The notes beneath the pieces were generated by a model that was given only the letters and a program-made list of their open reading frames with translations, did not search any database and was not told where the DNA came from. Of a stretch of DNA of 64,000 nt, positions 1 through 11,774 are shown one piece after another. Position 1 is the first letter of the stretch. Every line of letters begins with the position of its first letter. Source of the DNA: Lentinula raphanica (Eukaryota > Basidiomycota > Agaricomycetes > Agaricales > Omphalotaceae); NCBI GenBank assembly GCA_027919835.1, contig JANVFP010000015.1:930001-994000 (forward strand). The letters are read 5' to 3'. The translations under genes were made by a program, and so were the position numbers.

Positions 1-2780
1 GCGTCGAGACTCGAGTTGTTTAGTAAGTGGTATGTTTAATGATACTGTTCATCATAGATCATACTTTGGGACAGATATCTACTCCATTTCGCACCCTTCT
101 AAGCAATCGAGTCTCGAATCCGCTTGGCCTGCACACAAGGTGACCTGTTTCTCTGCAGACGACGTCCCGCCCACCCTTATATTGAACAAAAGCGAGTCCA
201 ACGAGTGCTAGCGACGACCATGTCTCTCACCAGAAGTGGACAACACGAAAGTGATTAGCTCAGCTCGCTACAGTCGCCAAATTACACGTAGATCATATTC
301 GCAAGTCACCCAATCCCACCGAGCCACTCGATATCACCAAGATTCAGCATTGCGCCACTCGACCTGTTATGTTCGTAGCTGAATCCTCTTTCGATTAGGA
401 AGGGAGGCCGGGCTTCGTCACCACAGGTAGAAGTGGCACATAGCTTAGAGTCCTTGAATCGAAGCTTCTACATACGTGACTCACTGGTAGAACGACGGGA
501 GAGAGTTTCATTCCCAAAACAGTATCATTTACCATCTGGAGACTTCAGACGCGATTCTTACGTGTTTTTCTTCCTCTTCTGATGCAGGATATCATTCTCC
601 TCAAATATTTCTCAACATGCCTGTGGTTCGTATGAGACCCCTCGATCGACAGAGAGTAATGTACCGTATGGACTACTCTTTTCAGTCTGGCGGTCACTGA
701 ATGGACAAATTCCGGAGTACGTGCCACAGCGCGCTCTCTTGTATACTTGTATCTCACCGCTTTCACAAGGACCGTCTCAGATACAATGATAGCATCGTAC
801 CAGCCCAATATGCTGTCCAGTCGGCGCTGCAAGCCTCGGTTTCTGGTGATGGCCCAATAACGAGCTGGGGTATGGAGCTTTGTCTTTGCAGGCTAACGAA
901 ATCGCGCGGGATTCTGTTCGAAAAGGCGACAAAGACTCGATTATCGGACTACTCAAGCTGGGCCGGAGATCGTAGGTTGTGAATTACCCAGTTCGATCCA
1001 ACGATTGAATATTGAAATATTAAAATATGGACCGTTCAAGTGGATGCTGACGCTATGACAATGTGACGTTCAAAGACAAGGATTTCCGTCTTGGATCAAT
1101 CGTATTCATTTGACTTCTCGATCCTACACTATCCTACATTCCGAAGACTCGCCGAATCAAACGTTCCGGATATACAGCGGTGTTTCGAGGGACGTCTCGT
1201 TACCGATTTGTAGCCTTTGCTCTGTACCTCGACAATGTCCAGTCTTTGTTCTCATAATCTATGTATGGAGCCCACCATGAAGGCAAGTTTCGAAGGACCC
1301 ACTAGAGTTACAAGAACAGCTCGAAAGCATGCAGTGGCAATATGGTTCTGTCAATGGCCATACATACGGTTGTCCTCAAGGACAAGGTCAGTTTCGCCAC
1401 AATCAAAGCTAAATGGACGGGGTCATACGGGGTCCTGGCACTCCGTTACAGTCACCCGTTCTTTGCGATCAAAGCTCACCTCTCTGCCGCGGATGGCCGA
1501 GTTGCATACTTCATTGGAGTGATATGGAGGGATTCGAGTCTAATGATACATGTAGCATTCACAAAACTAATGCATACATTCTACATACATACTGTGAATA
1601 TGTCTGGATACTCTAAAAGGTGGAATCAACTTGCGCTTCGGACTAGTAGGGAGTCACCTTGGTCATTGCTTCACAAATTCAGAGAGGAAATTCGGTGTAA
1701 AGGGATGCACAATTCCAACTGCAATGAGAATAACAATGTGCCATGGTTTGACCTTAGGATAATCAATGATTGGACTCAGAGGCTGGCACTGCGTAGTCCC
1801 TGACAGAGTCTGAGGAGTGAGATTTCGACACTCATATCCTTCCTTGCCCGCTCATGTACAGCACCGTCTCCTCTTCGGACAATGGAGAATGTTAAAGAGT
1901 TCTGTTCCATGAGGAACGCAGTGAATTTGCAATGGACTCAGTCACGGTTAGCACCCTTCGGATTGAACCTCAAGTTCGAGTTCTTCAGACGGAGTAGATT
2001 GGCAACACCGAGTCAGATGCCTTTTTCTCGTACTTACCAAGTAATTATTTTGATATCATTCACACTATGTAGGTGCTGTGATTGAAATCTCCGTTATTAC
2101 TAATATCACAAGAAGTTAGGTCAGTGTTTCCGAATTATTTCCCCTCGTACTTCTTACCCAGTAAATTGTAATTCTTTACACCATGGAGAGCAGTAGTACT
2201 ACCGTCTACTATCTAGTATCACTGTGACTTGAATCAAGTAAACCATATTCATGTAGATAGCAATGTTCAGAGTTGGAGTAGATTCAGAGAAGTAGTGGAG
2301 GTACTAATCAGACATCCGCCAGAGCCATTCTCGATTTCGATTGTGAATCAGTGCTCGCGGTCCAGACTCGCGAGCAGCAGTCACATTACAGTACCAGGAT
2401 TTCATGGCATCACTGTAACAAACAAGTAAGGGCCGGAAACAAACAAACAGGAAGCACAGCAGACACACTGGCGACAACAACAAATCTCCTAGTCGGAACG
2501 TCATTGGGTACTCGGATTGTTGCCTTTCCCAAAGTCAGGTCAACATAGTGCAATGGCAGTGGATGTTCTGAGTCAAATGTGCAAATCAGTTTGAATCAAT
2601 CCTGGAGATAAAACCACTACTTACTGACCAGGATCTAGGTGCTCATTTACTTTCAGTACCAGTGTTGATCCAAAGAATATTGGACCATTCTCATTGGTGA
2701 ACTTGGTGATAGCACCGCTCATACTATTCCTCCCATAACTTCAATGGTCATCAAAATTATGCACAGTTACGGGGTGACCA
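1..2780. other. Intergenic stretch, no convincing gene
   Basis: Only short open frames (at most about 150 codons) occur here. They show no recognisable domain and no splice-consistent extension, so I call no gene. The only structure I can support is a block around 1217-1370 that is repeated near 15.7 kb and 19.8 kb (listed separately). Confidence 0.6.
1217..1370. repeat. Dispersed block D, copy 0
   Basis: The stretch containing caatgtccagtctttgttct and, about 65 bases later, ggacccactagagtta and gcaatatggttctgtca reappears in the same order near 19795-19930. Its first part also appears near 15735-15775. It lies upstream of the kinase A block, as the 19.8 kb copy lies upstream of kinase A'. 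I read it as the edge of the segmental duplication. Confidence 0.6.
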
Positions 2781-3422
2781 TGCATGGCAAGTTACGAGAG
2801 TTTCGAGTTGGTGACTCGCGTACCTATGCTTGCAACTATGAAGAGTGTCTCCACAATATTACTGTGGTTGCACATCAACCTTTTCAGATTCTCCTCCACG
2901 CAGCCAGCAGCCGCACGCCGGCGCGGCACACTTGCCAGGTACAGGCCCATACAAGCCGAAGCTTGTGTAATGTCACCTCTGTCACACAGCTTACACAACT
3001 GGACCCCCAAGATATCGGACCGGCGTTTGACAAGTGCAAACTTGACCTTGTCCTTGAGGACAACCGTACATACAATGTGTTGTCAGGCAGCTCTCAATCG
3101 TCAACACGTTTGTGCACAATCCCTGACAAGCCCGGATGAATCAGCTGAACAAAGGGTTTCTTGTCGAGATCATGATGATGATCGTTGTACTGCTCAGACA
3201 GAGGAAGACCCACGTATTCAAGTCCGCAGAGAGTCCGGTTCCCAGTTGTCAAAACATTGCCCGGGCGGTCATGTCGCTTCGCCAGAGGAGGTCCGTTCAA
3301 CGAGTGTGAATTGCAATGAATGGATAAGTACCAGAGTATACAAGCAACGTGAGTTCCTCCACAAGATACAACATTAATATTATGATATTCCACAAGAACC
3401 AAAACGACGGCGAAGATGAAGG

Positions 3423-4773
3423 TCAATGAAGAGGTTTTGGGCATGGTATAGCAGGCTTTAGAAGTACCAGCATCGAGATCGTCCAAAAAATATGATATGT
3501 CGCCCGAAACGGCTTGGACAATATGTATTCGCTATTCTTGATTGCCCTCGAACGTAATTTCCACCATGATAATCTGTCGACGATTTGAGAGAATCGCGAT
3601 GACACTTCATCCATGGTCGGCCGTTTGGATGGGTCCTCCGCAATCATATCCATCACGAGGGGTCTTAAAAATTCGAAGCCGGAGACACCAGGTTCAAACA
3701 ATTCCGGATCACCCTGAAGAAGATTTGTCAGGCGACGAGCGAATGTTTTGGAAAGCACATACATCGAGGAATGAAGTCCGTATGAGATTTCCTAGCAAGA
3801 ACACATCTGTAGCGAAAGGATCACAGGGAGTTCCTTCAAGACCTTCCGGAGGCATGTAACCTCCTGACCTGAGTGCATATTCATGAGGTCGCGATCGCGA
3901 GGGATTATACAGTCGGGACTGTCCGAAATCGATGAGATAGTATCTTGGAGGACGGCGAGTACGAGAGTGGTGTAGTACTTTTCCGCTCCAATCATATCTT
4001 TTCTTCGTATTGATGGGATGGAATGTTCGGTTGTACATTGCGTTTGCGTCCATGGCCACATTATTTATAGAGCAGTCTCTGAAGAAGATTGGAGTGAGTT
4101 ATGGATGACGACAAGGTCAGTGACTGGGTGAACCTGTGCGCAACATTATTCTCGTGCATGTATTGCAGGCCCTATGAACGTCTGTCAGGAATGTGAAACA
4201 TACGAAGACATAAAATACAACTTCAATCATCTCCTTGAAGAATTGAACTCCTTCTCCTATCGTGCGAAACCTTGGATCCATTATCGGACGCATCCACGTC
4301 ATGACCAAAATTTTCTTGTCGTCTTCATCGGGAACTGGTAACACTTCAAGAATACGGACACAATGGTTACGGGGATTGGGATTGTTGGTGTCGTTGGAAA
4401 AGAACGTGGCCATTCGAGTTTCACCGGTGGAGACTTTGACACGCTTCAATGCTACCACCAGGGAATCCGACATGCGAAGAGCATCCATAACATCCGCATG
4501 CTGATGATTATTCAGTGAACGGTAGCCATTCGCACAAAAACAACATACAATCAGCTCCTGACCATCTTCTGCGTCAAGTTTCTCAAACACATCCTTCGGA
4601 TTATAAGAGGGCTTCCAGCCAGGACGGTAGCGAGGCCTCATCATGTAGCCATGGTCCTTGAAATATTCGAAGTGTTTGATCCACCATTCATCATACAAAG
4701 AGAGCCCATTAGCATCGACTGGTGGCAAAGAGCGCAGAAAAGAGTCATGGTTCTCCTCGATGTTGTCGTTCAT
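3423..4773 (-). CDS. Protein kinase, agaricomycete HRD-C-S type (copy A)
   Basis: Five exons (4773-4549, 4500-4222, 4171-4134, 4078-3763, 3713-3423) join in frame to 382 aa. Introns are 48-55 nt with GT-AG ends. The catalytic loop reads HRDCSINN after splicing: catalytic Asp and metal-binding Asn are present, and the usual Lys after HRD is replaced by Ser. Downstream are IDFGQS (DFG), the activation-segment end PPEG (APE equivalent), a TDVFLLGNLI helix and a DPSKRP Arg motif. A hydrophobic stretch near the C-terminus might associate with membranes. The N-terminal lobe is unusual and the VAIK lysine is only plausibly the ALKRVK lysine, so activity is inferred. It is divergent from the 5174 gene, and a closely related copy lies at 20643-22016. 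Exon 2 could end either at the GTTGTA donor used here or at a GTATGT 18 nt further in. Substrate is unknown. Confidence 0.85.
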
Positions 4774-5173
4774 AGGAGAGGGTGAGAGAGATCTGAAGAC
4801 AAAGGTTGCAGGATGACTTTACTTAGCTCTAGTTCGGAGTCGTCTGCAAATGACCTAGTTCGTTTCCTTGTCAAACTGTCAACAGCTGTGGATACCAGTT
4901 ACTGAATTCGATGTTCATTTAGGTTTACTTACATAAACCGCAAATATGTGCCACGAATCATCAAGCTCAAGATTCACCTAAGTTGGGACCTTAGTAGCAT
5001 CTAGTAGCATGCTCCCTCACTCTTTTCCTTTGTGCTCTAACGGGAATCGATGGTTTTCTTGGGCTATAAAGTGTTGAGGCAGATACGTTGAAGGAGCACT
5101 CAACTATCGATTCACCGATCCGACTCAGCCTTTCTCTTCTATTCTATCTTCTCAACACTAGACATTAACTTCA
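4774..5173. promoter_or_regulatory. Divergent promoter region, TATA at 5065-5070
   Basis: A 400 bp gap separates the start codons of the kinase (minus) and the acidic-tailed helical gene (plus). A TATAAA lies 104 bases before the plus-strand ATG. The equivalent gap at copy A' is about 1.55 kb, so this may be the ancestral compact state. Confidence 0.55.
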
Positions 5174-6904
5174 ATGGTGGCTACTGGTCTCGAAGTTCCC
5201 ATCATAATTGCTGTGGCTCGTACATTGCAGTCGAAACTGAACTTACAGACCACATCTGAACTCTACGAGCAAGCGACCACAATCTTGGACGACCAAAAGT
5301 TGTTCAAATTACTCGAGAAACTATCCGAGTTGAATGAAGACGCGGCCGCCCGCAATCACCTACGATACAGAAAGTCAGTCTCTCCCAAAAGCGCAAGGCG
5401 ATAAGCCAAGTATATACTCACCCATCTATAGTGCGAGGGCGGCCTGTGATGCTACCCGGGAAAAGGGTGTTCTAAACACCCTCGCTCGTTACAAGGACGC
5501 GCGCACAGGATACAATTTGGCTATCGAATATCAAGCCTATGTCAGGGTGAATATTTTGAATTCAGTTTTCACACAAAAACGCAACTGACTTGCTCGAATC
5601 TCCCAGAGAAATACAGCTGATGAGTTACAGAAGGCCTTATGGAATAAGAAACAGAAGGTGAATTCAATCATCGTTCGACTCTCTGACCTTCTCTAATCCG
5701 CATTTTCACAATCTTTGAAGAAAAATCATTCAAGAGCAAGCAAGACGGAGATTACGAAGTCAGAGGACGCAGAAATACACGTTGACGCCCGAGTAAATGA
5801 CAGCTTCTTATCAGTTCTGATCATCGTCTCACTGAGAAGCTCGCCTCTGAAATGTTACTAGAAGCCGGTCACAACAATGGCGCACTCGTCGACTCGAGCT
5901 AGTCATCCTACTTTCGCGGAAACTAGTGCTGTTCATGTTTGTCCATCAACCTAAAAGCACTTCATCAACGATATACTCACGTCCGACCTAGAAGCACTTA
6001 GATTCGAAAGAGACAGAAATGCATTCCCTGCAACGTGGTCAGCGACGGCGCTCTGCCGCGCAATACTCAAACTATCTCAATCGAAGTCCCTCTATGAGTG
6101 TCATTTCTCATCCCCGAGTAAGTTGTCCAGCTGCTCGAACTTTCAGACACTGATCGCATCTCTCTATTGAAAGGGCACGCCTGAAAATCCCATAATGTAT
6201 CTCTCAGTACGCGGTCTTCACCTTCATCCTGTTTTACATAGATAGTGACCACTTGGCTTTGACCAGGCTGATTGTCTACCCGACCGGATACCAGAAGGTC
6301 TTATATATGGGACCGTTATAATCGACGGGGTAAGCTTTATCTGCTTCTATCATCACTGTTAGACGTTGAAATGGTTCTATCCAGAAATCTCGCATGGGCT
6401 CCGCCAATGCAGGCCATGGGGACTCTCAGGAACAGGTAGCTTCTCAGATATCTCCAATCGAGGATCAAGACACATTCGAGGTATCTCAACACAGGATTCG
6501 AACATCCCATGGTCATCATTCAGTAAAGGTATGGTTCTCAATATCGAAATCCTTGCTCTTCATAAAGGTCCCGACAGAATGAAGAACCGGAGCGCTCTCA
6601 TGTAAACAGAGGCAGCAACAGGAGTCATGACACGTCAGACTCAAAGGACATGGCTGAGGCTGCGCGCGTTGTTGTCACAGCAATCACCACCTACGATGAC
6701 GAAGACCACGACGACAAAGCCATCAGTATCGCATCGTCATTCAGCTTCGACCTCAACGATGGAGAAAGCAACAGTGAAGGATATAGCGACGATGAAAACA
6801 ATGAGGATAGATTTGAGGTTGATGAGACCGAATATGAGAGCTGTGATAGCGAGGATGGTGAGACTGAGCGCGAAGAGGGTGATGACGATGATCTCGAGGC
6901 TTGA
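5174..6904 (+). CDS. Helical protein with acidic C-terminus, unknown function (copy A)
   Basis: This is a multi-exon gene recognised mainly by comparison with its copy at 23571-25273. Clear exons are 5174-5373, 5432-5546, 5607-5657 and one starting at 5721. Later exons encode a KHLDSKE..SVISHPR segment (about 5989-6115), a Gln/Ser-rich segment (about 6382-6530) and a final exon ending at the TGA at 6902-6904. The N-terminal 120 residues are predicted helical, with a hydrophobic start (GLEVPIIIAVARTLQSKL) and heptad-like Leu/Glu spacing. The last 60 residues are strongly acidic and end DDDLEA in both copies. Splicing around 5780-6300 is uncertain. I recognise no family. Conservation of head-to-head arrangement with a kinase suggests co-regulation or a shared pathway, but that is inference. 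Confidence 0.6.
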
Positions 6905-7679
6905 TAGGGTCTCTGGCCAGCCTTATGTCGGGTGGAGTAGAGGACTGGGAATGTATTTGAGATACTAATGTTGGAAGGTCGACCTCGCTTATACACGCAG
7001 CGGAATCGATCTGTATTTTATACAGTATCTTGTAAATATTCACAATATGTATAGCGTTTGTATAATTGATGATCTATGTACTACACCCTCAAGGCCTCAG
7101 GCCTCAGGCCTCAGGTTTCAAAGCTAGCGCTCAAGCTCAAGGCTCAGTCATTTACGTATCCGCTGGACTTGACCGAAATCGCTTTGACCGGTCTAAACAC
7201 GGAGCATGATGTCAGGCGCACTGACCAAGGTCTGTCCTGGTCTGTCCACGCTCTTCAGGTTCGGCTTGTTAATTGTACATACTACTTGGCCCTTGCTAGG
7301 GTTTCAAAATATTCAACCTCACGAATCAAAAGTTCAAAACTTCTCGAAGAGATTGACTACTTCATCGCTATGATATCCTGACAGCGTCAACAGCGCCCTC
7401 GATGAAGTCCAACTACGTCTGACTGTGGCCATAATGCATGAATGATAACCACGTCTAGATCTGAACCTGCTTGGACGTCCCACAATCTGCCTTGTTGCCC
7501 TGGTATAGAAATACCGGAAGAAGGACAATAGTCATAGCGATGTACGATAGGCCATGATCGACCACAATAGGCTGTCAAGCCGAATGTTTACCTCGATATG
7601 GTCAAAGGAATGTGGCTGTAAGGAAAACCTGGTCAAAAGAGTCAAAAAGTCGCTGGAGTGGTCAAAATTAAGCGACAGG
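6905..7679. other. Intergenic; short GCCTCAG and CTCAAG repeats
   Basis: No gene is seen. Around 7088-7145 there are three tandem GGCCTCA units followed by cgctcaagctcaaggctcag. A near-identical 16 nt stretch occurs just after the TATA box of copy A' at about 23469. The first bases after the A gene resemble those after A' (tatgtactacac), marking the right edge of the duplicated block. Confidence 0.5.
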
Positions 7680-7686
7680 TATAAAA
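7680..7686 (+). promoter_or_regulatory. TATA box
   Basis: TATAAAA lies 110 bases before the ATG at 7796, a distance shared by other TATA-bearing genes in this window. Confidence 0.5.
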
Positions 7687-7795
7687 CCCTCCAGATCCTT
7701 CCTCGACGACTTCATTCCCTCGACCTTTGCTCTTTGTGGTAGCCTACTAGCCTCCTCTTTCATCAACTAGTATTAGTTTTCATCGGAACCAAACC

Positions 7796-8967
7796 ATGAC
7801 AAGCGTTCGTAGAGTCACACTCCGGTTACCATCACTGTCTGCTCTGTCAAATCCCTCCCAATCGAACCAAAATTTGTTGACCGAGTCGACGGCCAACGCC
7901 CATGATCTCAATGCCGTCTACTCAATCCACCAAACCCTCCCCATCCTTGCCGACCCAACCCTTACTTCATCCTCACAAATCGAACGCCTCACCACCATCG
8001 CCCTATCGGGCATCTTCCCGCTCAAACGCCCACCTCCCCCGAACCAGACCTCCGCCGAACTCAATCGGCTACTCAGGTTCCTCAAGGACGCTTCAAACAT
8101 GCAATCCCTGGGGCCGCATAAAGTGATCTGTCGATGCGGGCTGAGTCTTAGCTTGGATAAGCGGACATCCTATTCATGGGCAAATTGGGGAAAACATCGG
8201 AGTGGAAGGTGTACGGCGATGCGTGATGAGCCTATACCGGATCGTCACGGTGCTCAGGCTGGGGATGGGATGAGGGAGGAGGATAATAAAGAGAATCGCC
8301 ATATACGGGACGTGGACGATTTGGAGAATGAGGAAGGGGACGTTGTCAAAGTTGATGTCGGAAGAAAATTCGACACTGACGTTCAAGGCGGCTCCACCAA
8401 CTTCAAGGGGACATCGGATCCTCAAAACTCTCGGTCTTCGGGTATATTGATTCAAGAAACTTACCCACTCCCATCCATTCAGCCCACCACCTTCCGAGCT
8501 GCGCTTGGGCTTCCTGCTAGTCAAGGCTGCCTTGGTGATGACAGTCCAGATAGTACTCACATCGGTGACTCCTCGGACACATCAAAATCCCGACATCCAC
8601 AAGGATCAGCCGAAATCCTCATCCAGCTTGCGACTAGTCTCGTCGTGTTCAACCGGGCCAAAGGCACTAACTTTCCGAGTGCGACAGCCGAGGCGGAGCC
8701 AGGCCTATCAGATCCTGTTTCGTTGTCTAGTGTTGGTAGCAGTATGAACGCCTCCTCATCGATTGCGCATGATCGACGTCGGGCTTCTCGTGCTGGACGG
8801 AGGTTCGATCCTATGCCGGCTGGTGCAATTGTCATCAACGCTAGATCCCAACGACAGCATCGTCGGCAGGTTAGTCAAAAGTGTTCGTCTTCCCAGTATC
8901 CCTTTACTCATTGCCTCGTTCTCAGGTACCCGATACTGTGATTCCCCAGGCTTCTGCTGTGGTTTGA
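7796..8967 (+). CDS. Unknown protein with CCHC-like metal-binding motif
   Basis: Two exons (7796-8869 and 8926-8967, 56 nt GT-AG intron) give 371 aa. Splicing replaces a short read-through tail with VPDTVIPQASAVV. At about residues 105-135 the protein has C-x-C-G, then W-x(2)-W/H spacing and a final C (CRCGLSLSLDKR, then WGKHRSGRC). This resembles a small zinc-binding motif I associate with basidiomycete DNA-associated or transposon-derived proteins. The central part is acidic (EEDNKEN..DVDDLENEEGD) and the remainder is Ser/Pro-rich and probably disordered. It has no copy near A', so it is an unduplicated gene between blocks A and B. Function is unknown. Confidence 0.7.
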
Positions 8968-10571
8968 GAACGAACCCAATCAGGCTGAGCCATACATTCG
9001 ACTCTGTCAAATTTTCACCCGCGTAGACTCCAAGTACTTATTCTTACTGCGTAATCCCGGTCTTGTACACCCTCCATGTGTTCGCTTCCCGCCAGCCTCT
9101 TCGATGTATACTAAGTAGTTGTGTGTAATAACATCATCGCCCATCATCGCCCATTGTTCCAAACTTCCAAAGATCAATAGATACTACCAGTCGTTATAAT
9201 TGTCTGGGATAGTGTTTGTCGAAGTAACATGCCGTATCTCACAGTAACTTATCCGGATAGTACTATACCTGTAAGTTGGAGGAAGTACCCCTACCAACGT
9301 CAATTCCGGTATTTGAAGCTTCCGACAAGTTGACGACTCCGTCACTAGATGTTTGAGGACCTATGAGGACGGTGGTGATGGAGGAATAGTCATTCTCAAA
9401 ACCCCTGCCATGACGTGAGGTATTCAAAAATACTACTGTAGTCAAGACTCCTTCTACCAAGCGGTGTGGGGAAAATAGCGTTGAAACTTGATTTTTTGGA
9501 ATACAGAGAACACCCCAAGTTCTAGCCCTTCAGACGATAGGCCTTAAGGTGAAAGTGGCACAGATTCGGAAATTGAGGAAAACACAAAACCGGTGCGCAT
9601 GCAATGTTGATGCAAATTCTTGAAGCGCTTAGCACTAGTCGTCACTAAGAGCTAGAATGAAGTATCTCCACCGGTCACTGACTAGAGACGCGGAGGTCAA
9701 AACAGGAGAAAAATCGTCCACTGCTCGCGTTTGCCGGCCGATGCTTCAAATTGTCAGTCGAATAGTTATTGGCTAACTACGAATTGCAGTATTAGTAGTG
9801 CTAGTGAGCCCAAGGGAATCAAGGGAATAGGAAAGAGGATACTAACCGACGTATAATCCTGGCACTCCATCAAACGCCATAATCGTGATGAACATCTGGA
9901 TGCGTTGTTCATTAACATCAGCCTATACATAGCGCCTCTGAGATTCCAGAAACCTTATAAAACTGTATGCCGGGCTAACAATTCGAAGCATTGCAGCGTT
10001 TGGTATCAGCATAACATCCGAGCCGGAGGCGTATTCCACCTTCCTCAGGACCTGTCATATTTTCATACTTCCAAGGCTAGGCATCGAGCTATATCATAAT
10101 ATATTGAATCCATTGACTATCATTCTTTCGCCTTCGAAACTCATCGTTAGTGCTAAACTTTTCCCCATGTCAATTCGGTGTAAGGGCCACCCACATTACT
10201 ATGGAATATCCGCAAGTCACTTGGAGCCGAATTCCAGTTCTCGAGCTTTGGTATAAATACCAGCCTTTCGAGGTAGATGGACCTCACTACGTTTGATACT
10301 AAGTCCACTGTTCAAGACATCGCAGGTGAGCAATCAGCCGTTCTTCAACTCCGAATCAAGACTCGACTTACTGATAAGTCCCCCTCCCTCTCGAACCAGG
10401 TCGAGTCTTGATCCAAAGCCCAAAGCCAACAAGAGTTGCATATCGCCTACACACAAACTTTCTTATATCTTCTTCAAGCCCTTTGACACAGAGTTGTAAG
10501 TTTAGTATTCTCTCTGCCACGACTCCCTGATTTCCGTTTACTCACCGGGATCCAAGATTTTCTATTCCAGC
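8968..10571. other. Intergenic and 5' leader of gene B, partly duplicated
   Basis: No coding sequence is convincing. The stretch 9280-9490 is repeated with many differences at 15780-15985, both lying upstream of copies of the secreted-protein gene. The piece 10310-10420 contains a probable 5' UTR intron: acatcgcag then GTGAGC, with an acceptor before gtcgagtcttga. The same arrangement occurs at about 16590-16690. Confidence 0.55.
10252..10259 (+). promoter_or_regulatory. TATA box of secreted-protein gene B
   Basis: TATAAATA followed by ccag is conserved in the paralogous promoter at 16504-16511, although most surrounding bases differ. That argues it is a functional core promoter. Confidence 0.6.
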
Positions 10572-11406
10572 ATGCGTCTCTCCTGTGTCCTTCTCCCGCT
10601 TGCAGCTTTATTGTTCTTCTCCGCGGCCATTGCCTTGCCCGTCGGTAGCACTGGAGGTACTGACTCTGGTATTGAGTCGGGTACTGAATCGGGTACCGAA
10701 GACTCCCTTGATGAGTGTGGGCCCGCTACAACTTTGGAGGCGCGAGAGTTACTTGAGGTCAGTCGTTGACATAGTGACATTGGACCGCTTTTGGAGAATT
10801 TGACACCTTTTCCAGAGTGTACTCGACGGACGAGCACCAAAGGCGGTCTCGAAGTACGAACCTGGATCTGTATTCCTATTCGTCTACTAACTCAAATTAA
10901 CCATCAGCGGGGTCACACAGTTCGTCAATTATCTCAAGACCAATTCCGCTACACTCACGAAAGCTCCGGTCTTTTGGACGGGTAAGTTCAAGCAGACCGA
11001 TGCCAGGAAGACTGCGATGATACTCAAGGATAACAAGAAGATCGTTGGATCCCATGGAGGATTTACCGTCCTTGATGCCCTAAAGGAGGCCAACATTCCC
11101 AGAGCCGAATATCACCTCTGGCAACCTAATCCAGACTGGAGTACTGCATGCGGAGCTTTTGCGAAGTATGTAAAGCCTGCAGAGAAGAAAGCCCATCTAG
11201 TCTACGGCCCTCAATATGACAGGGTGCGAAATATATGGGCAGACGATGAATGGCCTGCACTGGAGAAGAATCCTGCGGTTGAAGAGGTACACACTTACGA
11301 GATGACCAACCAGAAAGGGACGGCGTGGACGAACAAAGGGGAGATCAAAGCGAGTAAGAAAGGGAATCCTATCAGGACAGCGAGTACTTCAGGCTCTACA
11401 GAGTAG
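10572..11406 (+). CDS. Small secreted protein, family B (copy 1)
   Basis: The model has three exons (10572-10757, 10816-10881, 10921-11406) giving about 245 aa. The N-terminus is a classic signal peptide (MRLSCVLLPLAALLFFSAAIA) followed by a Gly/Ser/Glu/Thr-rich propeptide-like insert missing from copy 2. The mature part has conserved blocks shared with 16837-17632: APVFWTGK, GSHGGFTVLDAL, a CGAFA motif, AHLVYGP.YD and DDEWPALEKN. Only two cysteines remain in the mature core. The second intron is short (39 nt) and is placed to keep alignment with copy 2, so that junction is tentative. I do not recognise the family. The W..FA..(E)WPAL..N layout loosely recalls NAD-processing folds, which is speculation. 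It is probably an extracellular effector-like or wall-active protein. Confidence 0.7.
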
Positions 11407-11774
11407 ATTGTAACTGTCGCAGTGTTGGGTGTGGCACCGTGCTAGTAGCGCATGGTCGTCTATGGTCGTCCAATTCCCGACTCTTTGCAGTAGCGGGCTT
11501 TTCTATATATGAGCACGGTAATGCTTCATTGCATCGCCTAGAATGAGTTGAAAACGTTGAAAACAATGCCGGTGAAATTCTGTGGTGATGAATCAAGAGA
11601 TAGTTGTGTCCAGCGCTAACATGATATGACCACGGCGCCTAGTAGGCGCTTACAGTATATACAGTAGACGCTACGTACAACCCGAACTTGGAGTTTTGAG
11701 GGTCACAATTTGATTGCATATCTGAACGAAAGGATATGTACCACGTTTGTCAGTGCAACTGAAGCTAGAGTCAT
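11407..11774. other. 3' flank of gene B, duplicated after gene B'
   Basis: No gene. The bases around 11495-11590 (ctatatatgagcac, attgcatcgcc, gtgatgaatcaag) correspond in order to 17700-17800, so the duplication includes the 3' flank and continues into the coiled-coil gene. Confidence 0.55.

Noticed and set aside
9905..10099. 64-codon plus-strand frame upstream of gene B
   Set aside because: No signal peptide or homologue, low coding character, and it lies in the upstream flank of gene B.
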